From Methylobacterium sp. E-005 (lineage in GTDB: Bacteria > Pseudomonadota > Alphaproteobacteria > Rhizobiales > Beijerinckiaceae), in contig NZ_JAKSYG010000212.1 in the NCBI RefSeq assembly GCF_022829725.1, positions 1 to 64,000 of the forward strand: DNA of 64,000 bases, written 5' to 3'. Both the position numbers and the translations under genes were made by a program. The notes below the pieces were generated by a model. The model had not been told where the DNA came from. It saw only the letters and a program-made list of their open reading frames with translations, and did not search any database. The first letter of the stretch is position 1, and every line of letters starts with the position of its first letter. Shown here piece after piece: positions 1 to 7,831 of this stretch.

Positions 1-1270
1 TCCCGTGAGCGATGGCGGGATTGATCGTGTATTTCGCCACGTAGCGCCGCGCGCGCAGATTGTCCGTGCCGGTGGCATCGCCGGGGAGCGCACCGCGCTG
101 GCGCTTCATCTTGTCGGCGGTCTGCCACGTGCGGATGATGACCTCTCCGACTCGCCCCATCGCCTGACTGTCGGACGACATCATCGAGAGCGCGCCGAGA
201 TCGTGCAGGATGTCCTCGGCCGCGATGGTCTCGCGGCGGATCCGGCTCTCCGCGAAGGCGAGGTCCTCGGGGATCGACGGGTCGAGGTGGTGGCACACCA
301 TCAGCATATCGAGATGCTCGTCGATGGTGTTGCGCGTGTAGGGCCGCGTCGGGTTGGTCGAGGAGGGCAGCACGTTGGGCAGGCCGGCCACCTTGATGAT
401 GTCGGGCGCGTGGCCGCCGCCGGCGCCCTCCGTGTGGAAGGCGTGGATGGTCCGGCCCTTGAAGGCCGCGATCGTGTCCTCGACGAAGCCCGATTCATTG
501 AGCGTGTCGGTGTGGATCATGACCTGGATGTCGTGGGCATCGGCCACCGACAAACAGGTGTCGATCGCGGCCGGCGTCGTCCCCCAATCCTCATGCAGCT
601 TCAGCGCGCAGGCGCCGGCCCGCACCATCTCGACGAGGCTCTCCGGCCGTGATGCGTTGCCCTTGCCGGCGAAGGCGAGGTTCATCGGGAAGGCGTCGGC
701 GGCCTCGATCATCCGGGCGATGTGCCAGGGGCCTGGTGTGCAGGTGGTGGCGAAGGTGCCGTGCGCCGGCCCGGTGCCGCCCCCGAGCATCGTGGTGACG
801 CCGGAGCACAAAGCCTCCTCGATCTGCTGCGGGCAGATGAAGTGGATGTGGCTGTCGAAGCCCCCGGCGGTGAGAATCTTGCCCTCACCGGCGATGACCT
901 CGGTACCGGGGCCGACCACGATGTCCACGCCCGGCTGCACGTCCGGGTTGCCGGCCTTGCCGAGCCGGAAGATCCGTCCGCGGACAATCCCGATATCGCA
1001 CTTTACGATGCCCCAATGGTCGAGCACGACGGCGTTCGTGATGACCGTGTCGACGGCGCCCCCGGCATTCGTCACCTGGCTTTGGCCCATGCCGTCGCGG
1101 ATGACCTTGCCGCCGCCGAACTTCACCTCCTCACCGTAGGTGGTGAAATCACGTTCGACCGTGATTTCCAGACTGGTATCGGCGAGGCGGATGCGGTCGC
1201 CGACCGTCGGGCCGAACATGTCGGCATAGGCGGCACGGGGCAGGCTGGCGGGCTTCGGGGTGTTGGCCAT
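1..1270 (-). CDS. ureC: Urease subunit alpha, 3' end beyond the window
   Basis: Catalytic subunit of nickel urease (urea to ammonia and carbamate, cytoplasmic). Reading the minus strand from ATG 1270 gives MANTPKPASLPRAAYADMFG and then classic urease landmarks: TAGGFDSHIHFICPQQ (nickel His pair), GACALKLHEDWG (the Lys that is carbamylated), HAFHTEGAGGGHAPDI, and the mobile-flap motif VCHHLDPSIPEDLAFAESR. 423 codons are present of about 570 usual, so the C-terminal quarter lies left of base 1. The start is two bases after the ureAB stop, so the two are translationally coupled. Accessory genes (ureD/E/F/G) are not in the window. Confidence 0.96.
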   Translation of the reverse strand, partial: MANTPKPASLPRAAYADMFGPTVGDRIRLADTSLEITVERDFTTYGEEVKFGGGKVIRDGMGQSQVTNAGGAVDTVITNAVVLDHWGIVKCDIGIVRGRIFRLGKAGNPDVQPGVDIVVGPGTEVIAGEGKILTAGGFDSHIHFICPQQIEEALCSGVTTMLGGGTGPAHGTFATTCTPGPWHIARMIEAADAFPMNLAFAGKGNASRPESLVEMVRAGACALKLHEDWGTTPAAIDTCLSVADAHDIQVMIHTDTLNESGFVEDTIAAFKGRTIHAFHTEGAGGGHAPDIIKVAGLPNVLPSSTNPTRPYTRNTIDEHLDMLMVCHHLDPSIPEDLAFAESRIRRETIAAEDILHDLGALSMMSSDSQAMGRVGEVIIRTWQTADKMKRQRGALPGDATGTDNLRARRYVAKYTINPAIAHG

Positions 1271-1272
1271 TG

Positions 1273-1932
1273 TTACAAGTGCCCCATCACGTTGCCGCGG
1301 AAGCCGTAGACGGTGCGGCCGCCCGAGAGCGGCACCAGCGTCACCTCCCGGGTCGACCCCGGCTCGAAGCGGACGGCCGTTCCAGGGGCAATGTCGAGCC
1401 GCTTGCCGCGGGCCTGCTCCCGGGCGAAGACGAGGCCCGGATTGACCTCGTAAAAGTGGTAGTGCGAGCCGACCTGGATCGGGCGGTCGCCCGTATTGGC
1501 GACCTCGAGCACGGTGCGCTCGGCGCCGTCGTTGAACACGATCTCGCCGGGCAGCGTCGTCACCGCACCGGGGACGTCGGCGGAGGCCGCGCCGCGAATC
1601 GGGTGATGGACCGTCACCAGCTTCGTGCCGTCCGGGAAGGTGGCCTCGACCTGGATGTCGTGGATCATCTCGGCGACACCCTCCATCACCTGATCGACGC
1701 TCAGCACGGTGGCGCCCGCCTGCATCAGATCGGCGACAGTGCGGCCGTCCCGGGCGCCCTCGACCACGAAGTCGGTGATCAACGCCACGGCCTCAGGGTG
1801 ATTGAGCTTCACGCCACGGGCCAGGCGGTTGCGCGCCACCTGGGCCGCCATGGCGATCAGCAGCTTGTCCTTCTCGCGGGGTGTCAGCAGCACGGGCAAC
1901 CTCGTCGTCACGACGGCGGGAGCAAGGATCAT
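1273..1932 (-). CDS. ureAB: Urease gamma-beta fusion protein
   Basis: Non-catalytic urease subunits fused in one 219-residue chain. The UreA part carries LLTPREKDKLLIAMAAQVA and LNHPEAVALITDFVVEGARDGR; the UreB part begins near PIRGAASADVPGAV and holds GEIVFNDG, VANTGDRPIQVGSHYHFYEVN and the C-terminal GFRGNVMGHL. There is no stop between them. ATG 1932 adds about 13 residues before the normal gamma-subunit start; a GTG at 1893 preceded by GAGG six bases upstream gives a conventional N-terminus (206 aa) and may be the real start. It is followed after two bases by ureC. Gamma-beta fusions are known in Helicobacter and some alphaproteobacteria. Confidence 0.93.
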   Translation of the reverse strand: MILAPAVVTTRLPVLLTPREKDKLLIAMAAQVARNRLARGVKLNHPEAVALITDFVVEGARDGRTVADLMQAGATVLSVDQVMEGVAEMIHDIQVEATFPDGTKLVTVHHPIRGAASADVPGAVTTLPGEIVFNDGAERTVLEVANTGDRPIQVGSHYHFYEVNPGLVFAREQARGKRLDIAPGTAVRFEPGSTREVTLVPLSGGRTVYGFRGNVMGHL

Positions 1933-1973
1933 GCGCGCGGCGCGGTCAAGGGTACGAAATCCGGCCGTTCCGA

Positions 1974-2987
1974 TCAGGGTGTCATCGCGGTGAACCCGGC
2001 GAACAGGTCGTGGAGAGGTGCCCCCTTGATCGCGGTCGGCAGATCCCGGGGGTGGATGAATTCGTCCCGGAACCACGGATAACGCCGCGGGTCGAAGGCG
2101 GCGCGGACCCAATCGATGGTCCGGCGAACCCGCTCGATGCGTTCGACGTCCGGATGGTAGGTCAACCAGATGTCGAGGCTGTACCGGCCGAGATTGTCGA
2201 CCGGCACGACCCGGGCGCCGATCGCGCTGGCATAGGTGGGCAGCAGGCCGATCCCGGCGCCCTTGGCGATCGCCCAGTAATACGCACTGCTGACGTTGAT
2301 CTTCAGGGCGATCGGTACCGTGGCGGGGAAACCCGGGATCCCCCGGCTGTATTCGTCGAGGCGGATCGTCTGGCCGCTCGCCTGGACCACGATCCTGTGG
2401 CGCGTCAGCTCCTCCGGAGAGGCAGGAATTCCGTAGGTCTCTTCGTACTCGCGTGCCGCATACGGCAGAAGGTGGATCCGCCCGAGCTTGACCATCCGCA
2501 GATCGGGGCTCGTCGGCCGGGTCAGCTGGATGGCGATGTCCGCCTCCAGACGCAGGACATCGGCGGATTCCATCGCGCAGCGCAGATCGACGGTGAGGCG
2601 CGGATTGGCCCGCTGGAATTCGACGAGCCGCGGCGCGAGCCAGAAGGCGCCGAGGCCCTCGGTCACCGCGATCCGCACCTCGCCGGTTTCCGAAAAGGGT
2701 GCGGCCTCGCCAGCCCGCAACAGCCCGAAGGCGGCGGCCTCCATCCGGCCAGCGGATTTCAGGATCGCCTGCCCCTCGGCGGTCAGCCGTATGCCGTCCA
2801 CATGGCGTGTGAGCAGCGGCGCTCCGATCAGGGATTCGAGATCGCCGATCCGCCGGCGCACCGAATTCACCGACAGGCCGAGTTGTGCGGCGGCAGCCCG
2901 GAAGCTCCCGGCCCGCTCGAGCACGAGGAAGACCCGGATGCTCTGCCAATCGGGCATCAGGTCCGGGGCCGGCGCGACCTGTTCCAT
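1974..2987 (-). CDS. LysR-family transcriptional regulator
   Basis: 337-residue LysR-type regulator. The N-terminal winged helix-turn-helix is visible at residues 12-75 (DWQSIRVFLVLERAGSFRAA, then LGLSVNSVRRRIGDLESLIGAPLLTR), followed by a periplasmic-binding-protein-like effector domain to the C-terminus. It is divergent from the GNAT gene (49 bases apart) and on the same strand as urease, 41 bases upstream of ureAB, so either could be its target; the sequence does not say which. The final part (DEFIHPRDLPTAIKGAPLHD) resembles members that act on unknown small molecules. Function beyond DNA binding is not assignable. Confidence 0.9.
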   Translation of the reverse strand: MEQVAPAPDLMPDWQSIRVFLVLERAGSFRAAAAQLGLSVNSVRRRIGDLESLIGAPLLTRHVDGIRLTAEGQAILKSAGRMEAAAFGLLRAGEAAPFSETGEVRIAVTEGLGAFWLAPRLVEFQRANPRLTVDLRCAMESADVLRLEADIAIQLTRPTSPDLRMVKLGRIHLLPYAAREYEETYGIPASPEELTRHRIVVQASGQTIRLDEYSRGIPGFPATVPIALKINVSSAYYWAIAKGAGIGLLPTYASAIGARVVPVDNLGRYSLDIWLTYHPDVERIERVRRTIDWVRAAFDPRRYPWFRDEFIHPRDLPTAIKGAPLHDLFAGFTAMTP

Positions 2988-3036
2988 CTATGGAACGCCC
3001 CTGTTCCGAATTTTGCACATACAGCTGGAGCGCTAG

Positions 3037-4335
3037 ATGCGAAGTGCTCGACGGTCAATCCGAAACCGAATGACAGGTCATCCGATGACGGTGCACGTCG
3101 ATCGCTCTCAATTCGTCCCCGGGTATTCGGATCGACTTGGGCATTCACCAATCACCGGTCGGCAGCGGCATGAGCTCGGCGCCATCCGGATCGAGCGGGT
3201 CGCCCGGCATCTCGTGGTGTTCATGCCGGCGCCGACCGACCTCGCGCGGTTGATCGAAGCCGCGCGGGCTGATCTGCCGGACCTCGCGCCACCGCAGATC
3301 GTTCAGCGGGTGATGTCCCACAATCCGGATAGCGTTCTCGCCATCGCTCACCGGCACAAGTTCGATGCGGGTGCCCCCCGGGGCGAAGGCCTCGTTGCCT
3401 GCCTGATGCTGAACGCCGCAGGGCTCGCGGCTCTGAGAGCCGGCACCTTCGATGCGTCCGATCCGCCCGTCTCGATGCTGGCGGGTCAGCACGAGCGCCC
3501 GGCCGGCATCTACGTCTGGGCCGTCTACGCGCGCCGGCGGCTTGCGGGTGGTGTCGGCCTCGTCTTCGATCGGCTGTCCAGCCCGAACTATCAGGGGGTC
3601 GACTTCTACGCGCGGGCCGCGACGCCGGAAGGCGCAGCGCTCCTGACCACCTTGGGTTTCGAACCGCCCAGCGCCCATCACGGCGGCCTCTACCACTTCG
3701 CCCGCGGATCGAAGCCCGAGACGGCACCGAGCTATGACAGCCACCGCCCCGGCGGGACTGGGACAAGCGTCGCGGTGGCCCGGAGCATGGAGGATCTGTC
3801 GCGCGTCATCGCGTTGCGCGCCACCGTCTACATGGCGGAGCAGGCCTGCCCGTACGAGGAGGAGTTCGACGGAAACGACCTCTCGGCCACCCACCTGATC
3901 GGCTATGTCGGCGATGAGCCCGCGGGATGCTTGCGGATTCGGTTCTTCGCGGATTTCGCGAAGATCGAGCGGCTGGCGGTCCGGGCCGAGTATCGCAACA
4001 CCCGCATGGCCTTCGCCCTCGTCCGCGCCGGAATCGAACTCGCCCGGGTGAAAGGCTATCGCCGCCTCTACGGGCACGCGCAGAAGCGCCTCGTCGGCTT
4101 CTGGAGCCGCTTCGGCTTCCGCGTGTTCGAGGGCGCGCAGGAACTCGTGTTCTCCGACTTCGACTACGTTGAAATGCTGCTGGAGGCGGAACCCCATCCC
4201 CAGGCGATCGGGATCGGCATCGATCCCTACGTCATCATTCGGCCGGAGGGCCGCTGGCACCGGGCGGGGGCCCTCGATCGCTCGCGAAGCCGCGCCGTGA
4301 CCCGGCCTTCCGTCGACACCAAGGTCGCCCTGTGA
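3037..4335 (+). CDS. GNAT-type acyltransferase, two-domain
   Basis: 432-residue protein with a recognisable GNAT fold in the second half (about residues 245-400): LRATVYMAEQACPYEEEFDG, then CLRIRFFADFAKIERLAVRA and EYRNTRMAFALVRAGIELA, the acetyl-CoA loop region, and FWSRFGFRVFEG. The N-terminal half has a weaker similar layout, suggesting a tandem GNAT arrangement. The start ATG 3037 has GGAG six bases upstream; ATG 3085 is possible. Its TGA shares one base with the next gene's ATG, so it is cotranscribed with an isochorismatase-like hydrolase, implying a joint small-molecule modification. Substrate unknown. Confidence 0.8.
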   Translation: MRSARRSIRNRMTGHPMTVHVDRSQFVPGYSDRLGHSPITGRQRHELGAIRIERVARHLVVFMPAPTDLARLIEAARADLPDLAPPQIVQRVMSHNPDSVLAIAHRHKFDAGAPRGEGLVACLMLNAAGLAALRAGTFDASDPPVSMLAGQHERPAGIYVWAVYARRRLAGGVGLVFDRLSSPNYQGVDFYARAATPEGAALLTTLGFEPPSAHHGGLYHFARGSKPETAPSYDSHRPGGTGTSVAVARSMEDLSRVIALRATVYMAEQACPYEEEFDGNDLSATHLIGYVGDEPAGCLRIRFFADFAKIERLAVRAEYRNTRMAFALVRAGIELARVKGYRRLYGHAQKRLVGFWSRFGFRVFEGAQELVFSDFDYVEMLLEAEPHPQAIGIGIDPYVIIRPEGRWHRAGALDRSRSRAVTRPSVDTKVAL

Positions 4336-4946
4336 TGCGCCAGATCAATCCGGCGCTCTATCGGCGGCCACGCAGCGTCCCGGTGCTGGTGCTGGTCGAC
4401 ATGCAGCAGGAATACGAGATCGCGGGCCGGCCGCTCGCGCTCCCGAGCATCGGTCCGGCGCTCGCGAATTGCCGGCTCGCCCTGGACCACGCCCGCGAAA
4501 GCGGCATCCAGGTCGCCTACGTCCGCTGGATCGGCGCGCCTTTGTTCCAGGCCGGAACGCGCTTCGCGCGTTGGATCGACGGCTTCGGGCCGCAGAGCTG
4601 CGACATGATCTTCGATCGGGACCGGCCCTCCTGTTACGCCAGTCCGGCCTTTGCCGACGTCATGGAGCGTGGCTGTCCGCCCCTCGTCATCGCGGGCTTT
4701 GCGGGTGAAGCCGCCTGCCTCGCCACCGCGATCGACGGTTACCACCGCGGTCAGGACATCACCTTCCTCAGCGATGCCTCCGCGAGCCACGGTCTCGATG
4801 GGATCGCCGCCGCAGACATCCACCGCTCGGTGAGCGCCGTTCTACGCGCCTTCGGGGATGTCATGAACACCCAAGCCTGGATCGCCGCGTCATCGCCCTT
4901 CGGCGCGGCCGCGTTCCCCTCAAGCTCGACCCATGCCCATGATTGA
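4335..4946 (+). CDS. Isochorismatase-like cysteine hydrolase
   Basis: 203-residue member of the isochorismatase-like amidohydrolase family. The catalytic Asp is seen in VPVLVLVDMQQEY (D22) and the nucleophile Cys in GFAGEAACLATAIDGYHRG (C128). The Lys normally found in a KxxxSAF-type segment is not visible: the matching stretch is RDRPSCYASPAF, so an Arg may replace it or the enzyme may be altered. The ATG overlaps the stop of the GNAT gene (TGATG), and its own stop overlaps the next small gene. A GTG three bases upstream is an alternative start. Natural substrate unknown. Confidence 0.82.
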   Translation: MRQINPALYRRPRSVPVLVLVDMQQEYEIAGRPLALPSIGPALANCRLALDHARESGIQVAYVRWIGAPLFQAGTRFARWIDGFGPQSCDMIFDRDRPSCYASPAFADVMERGCPPLVIAGFAGEAACLATAIDGYHRGQDITFLSDASASHGLDGIAAADIHRSVSAVLRAFGDVMNTQAWIAASSPFGAAAFPSSSTHAHD

Positions 4947-5154
4947 TCGCACTCAGAACGACCGTGCCGGGGGAGCCGCCCATGCAGCCGACGCGGAGAT
5001 CGAACTCCGCCTCGGACGCCACGCGGTCGCGCTCCTGGAGGCAGCCCGCGATGCCGGCGACCCGACGCTGATCGCCCATGCCGAGGCCATGGCCATGGCG
5101 GTTGGGTACGCGCTGGCCGCCCGGGTCACCGACGGTGTCCTGCGCGAGGATTGA
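4933..5154 (+). CDS. Small hypothetical protein (73 aa)
   Basis: Short Ala/Arg/Glu-rich protein without transmembrane segment or known motif; a helical core runs IELRLGRHAVALLEAARDAG and LIAHAEAMAMAVGYALAARV. It overlaps the 3' end of the isochorismatase-like gene by 14 bases (starts at ATG 4933 or 4939), which suggests it is the last gene of the GNAT operon. It ends one base before the convergent small gene. Alphaproteobacterial codon bias supports it being real, but no function can be given. Confidence 0.55.
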   Translation: MPMIDRTQNDRAGGAAHAADAEIELRLGRHAVALLEAARDAGDPTLIAHAEAMAMAVGYALAARVTDGVLRED

Positions 5155-5334
5155 TCAGGCTGCGTCGTCCTCACCGCCGATCAGGCGCATGGCGCGCAGC
5201 CGCTCCGTGCGCTCGTCGCGCGACCGCCGATCCGCGTCGAGGGCCAGCCAAAGGGCGATCGTCTCGGGATCTTGCCCAAGATCGTTGCGGACGTCCGCGT
5301 CGCGCGGCGAAGGGGTCTGATCGAAGGCGTCCAT
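5155..5334 (-). CDS. Small hypothetical protein (59 aa)
   Basis: Acidic/Arg-rich short protein beginning MDAFDQTPSPRDADVRNDLG and ending with RAMRLIGGEDDAA. The phrase QDPETIALWLALDADRRSRDERTER looks helical. ATG 5334 is preferred over an upstream ATG at 5367, whose additional 11 residues look non-coding. It converges exactly on the preceding plus-strand gene with no bases between the two stops. No domain is recognised. Confidence 0.5.
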   Translation of the reverse strand: MDAFDQTPSPRDADVRNDLGQDPETIALWLALDADRRSRDERTERLRAMRLIGGEDDAA

Positions 5335-5736
5335 CGTAACGGATCCGAGCCGTGAGCGGCCGTCCACTACAGGCCGGAGATTGGCTGGTCGAGCCCGAAG
5401 CCGCCCCCTCGCTTCGACAATGAGCCGGCATCGTCACGCGAAAGCCGGCGGCCAACAGAGCTCGCTTCGAAGCACCGCCTAAAGCAAAGCTGGAGACGGC
5501 GCCTCGACAGCGCCGGAGTGTGAAATCGTAGTCACACGCCTGTGTGTCTCAGCTCGCGTCCAGCGGGACAGGCGCCCTATCTCTCCAGCAGAGCAGGCCC
5601 CTCGGACTCGCGAGGTGGCGAGGTCCGTTTCTCGCCCTCGACCTGTCAGAAACATCTTGGACACCGGCGCATCCTACAGGATCCCGCCGCCCGCGGGCGG
5701 CGTCGCGACTGCCCGGCGTTTCGCACGGGCAGTTTA
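5335..5736. other. Intergenic stretch, nothing recognised
   Basis: About 400 bases between two small minus-strand genes. I see no convincing gene, RNA gene, repeat or strong hairpin in it. Open frames here have unnatural composition for this genome. It presumably contains the promoter of the 59-residue gene. Confidence 0.5.
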
Positions 5737-5964
5737 TCAGGCCTGGGATCCGGTCAACGTGGCGATGACGGCTTCGACCACATCGATCTGCTGCTGTACG
5801 GCGACGAAGCGTAGTCCAGCCTCCGATCCGTCGCCCAGCACGAAGCTGCCCTTCTGCCGCCGCGTCTCGCGCAGCTTTCGAACCGATGCGACAATGATCT
5901 GCCGTTCCTCGATGAGTGCGGCATGCAGCTCATTCAGGCCGTCCAGTTCCAGCGTCGGGGCCAT
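5737..5964 (-). CDS. Small hypothetical protein (75 aa), helical
   Basis: Starts MAPTLELDGLNELHAALIEE and continues RQIIVASVRKLRETRRQKGS and RFVAVQQQIDVVEAVIATLTG: two amphipathic helices with heptad-like spacing, likely a coiled-coil hairpin. No signal peptide and no known domain. ATG 5964 is chosen because the in-frame sequence upstream (Pro/Arg/Gly-rich to 6213) looks non-coding. It stands alone between stretches with no recognisable genes. Confidence 0.55.
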   Translation of the reverse strand: MAPTLELDGLNELHAALIEERQIIVASVRKLRETRRQKGSFVLGDGSEAGLRFVAVQQQIDVVEAVIATLTGSQA

Positions 5965-6510
5965 GCAGCGTTCTGAGCTCAGCGATCCGTCGCGGAAGCG
6001 TCGGCCGAAGGGGCGGGAAGGGTGCGACGCGCCATCGATCAGACGACGCGACGGTGCCGAAGGTACGCCGCGCCCCCAGGTTTTGCACCTGTCGGGTGCT
6101 TGCAAGGTGTGTGGCCGCGCGGGCGGCGGTTGGGCGGGCGCGCCACGGTCCCCAGGCATACCCCGCCCGTCGACCGGGGGAGCATCGGCGGGACCGGATC
6201 CGAAATCCGGCACGAGAAGTGCCGCTCCACCGGCACAGTTTGCTCCCGATGGAGGCTATGCAAGGTTTGGCACTGTGTCCCGGGCTGCATTCCGCCGGCT
6301 CCGCATAAGCGCGGAATCAGGGGTGGCGCGCGATCGGCTCGACGCGATGCGTGCCGCGCGCGCGCCGTCAGGTCGATTGTTCGCTCTGCCCGCGGCGCGC
6401 CCGCGCCGGATTGCCGAACCGCACCGATGTGGATCGCTCGGATTGTATGCTACTGAATGCAAAATATTCCCGGCGGCCTCATGGTCGGTTCGAGGGGCGG
6501 ATGTGAGCGC
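5965..6510. other. Long intergenic region upstream of the RND operon
   Basis: Roughly 545 bases with no recognisable protein. It contains a small hairpin at about 6087-6101 (GCACC-TGTCG-GGTGC) and alternating GC-rich stretches, and presumably carries the promoter of the efflux operon. No regulator gene, RNA family or repeat was identified. Confidence 0.4.
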
Positions 6511-7782
6511 ATGCTGAGCGATGATGCGGATCATCACGCCGTGTCTCGATCGGATGAGATCGAGCCGGCGCCGGGCAGGGGCGACCCGCGGCGGCCGGCC
6601 GGCAGCCGGCCAAGGCGGACCCGAGGCTTCGCGCTGATATTGATCCTGCTCGCTGCGGCAGGTGGCGGCGCCTATGGCTACACGCGCCTCAACCAGCCGG
6701 AGGCGAAGCCGAAGGCTGCCGCGCCGCGACCCGTTCCGGTGACGCTCGGCACCGTCGAGCAGGGCCCGTTCGCCCTCGTGTCGAACGGGCTTGGCACCGT
6801 CCAGGCCTACAATACCGTTCAGGTTCGCACCCGGGTCGACGGCGAGATCCAGCAGGTCGCGTTCCGCGAGGGGCAGAACGTTCACAAGGGCGATGTCCTC
6901 GTCCAGATCGATCCGCGCCCCTATCAGGCGACGCTGGATCAGGCGAAAGCCAAGAAGGATCAGGACACCGCCAACCTCAACAACGCCAAGGCCGACCTCG
7001 TCCGGTATACGGGGCTCGGTGCGTATGCGTCGCGGCAGCAGACTGAGACGCAGACCGCCCTGGTCGCGCAGCTGACCGCGCAGGTCGCCTCCGATCAGGC
7101 CGCCATCGACAACGCTACGACTCAGCTCGGCTACGCCACGGTCCGGGCCCCGATCGCCGGCATGACCGGCTTCCGTCAGGTCGATATCGGCAACATCGTC
7201 ACCGCCGCGGGCCAGACTCCGATCGTGACGATCACCCAAGTCGAGCCGATCTTCGTGGTGTTCACCGCGCCGGAGGACCAGCTTCCCGCCATTACCGCGG
7301 CCATGCGGACCGGGGACGTTCCCGTCGAGGCCTGGAGCTCGGACGGGGTCACCAAGCTCGCTGACGGCAGGCTCGCCTTGTTCAACAACCAAGTCGACAC
7401 CGCGACCGGCACGATCCGCCTCAAGGCCGTGTACGGGAACCAGAACCACGCGCTCTGGCCGGGCCTGTCGGTCTCGACCAAGATGCGGGTCGGGATCGTC
7501 GCAAGCGCCACGACCGTGCCGGACAACGCGATCCAGCACGGGCCCGATGGGCTCTTCGCTTTCGTGGTCGATGACAACGACCACGCCCACCAAGTGTCCC
7601 TGAAAGCCGGGCGATCCGATTCGGGCCGTACGCAGATCATGAGCGGCGACCTGAAGCCGGGTGCGCGCGTCATCACGGCCGGTCAGTACAAGGTGCAGGA
7701 CGGCAGCGTGGTCGCTGAGGCGCACGCCTCCGGCGCGGCGCAGGCGGATACGTCCAAGCCTCAGGTCGAGGCGCACCGCTGA
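6511..7782 (+). CDS. RND efflux periplasmic adaptor (MdtA/AcrA-like)
   Basis: 423-residue membrane-fusion protein that links an inner-membrane RND pump to an outer-membrane channel. After a cytoplasmic N-terminus rich in Arg/Pro comes one membrane anchor (GFALILILLAAAGGGAYGYT), then the lipoyl half motif RTRVDGEIQQVAFREGQNVHKGDVL, a coiled-coil hairpin (about residues 145-215), the second lipoyl half with TVRAPIAGMTGFRQVDIGN, and the beta-barrel with LFNNQVDTATGTIRLKAVY. It lacks a lipobox Cys. An upstream ATG at 6457 is possible. The pump gene follows 49 bases downstream. Confidence 0.9.
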   Translation: MLSDDADHHAVSRSDEIEPAPGRGDPRRPAGSRPRRTRGFALILILLAAAGGGAYGYTRLNQPEAKPKAAAPRPVPVTLGTVEQGPFALVSNGLGTVQAYNTVQVRTRVDGEIQQVAFREGQNVHKGDVLVQIDPRPYQATLDQAKAKKDQDTANLNNAKADLVRYTGLGAYASRQQTETQTALVAQLTAQVASDQAAIDNATTQLGYATVRAPIAGMTGFRQVDIGNIVTAAGQTPIVTITQVEPIFVVFTAPEDQLPAITAAMRTGDVPVEAWSSDGVTKLADGRLALFNNQVDTATGTIRLKAVYGNQNHALWPGLSVSTKMRVGIVASATTVPDNAIQHGPDGLFAFVVDDNDHAHQVSLKAGRSDSGRTQIMSGDLKPGARVITAGQYKVQDGSVVAEAHASGAAQADTSKPQVEAHR

Positions 7783-7831
7783 TGCGCTGGATCACCCGGA
7801 CGATGGATCGGCAGCGGCGCGGGATCCGGCG

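Noticed and set aside
1933..3018. A long minus-strand frame extending ureAB upstream through the LysR gene
   Set aside because: Its residues are Arg/Pro-rich noise in another frame over the LysR coding region; the real gene begins near 1932 (or 1893).
6070..6310. A possible 4.5S-type or other structured RNA
   Set aside because: Only one short hairpin; the SRP RNA core motif is missing and no other RNA family was recognised.
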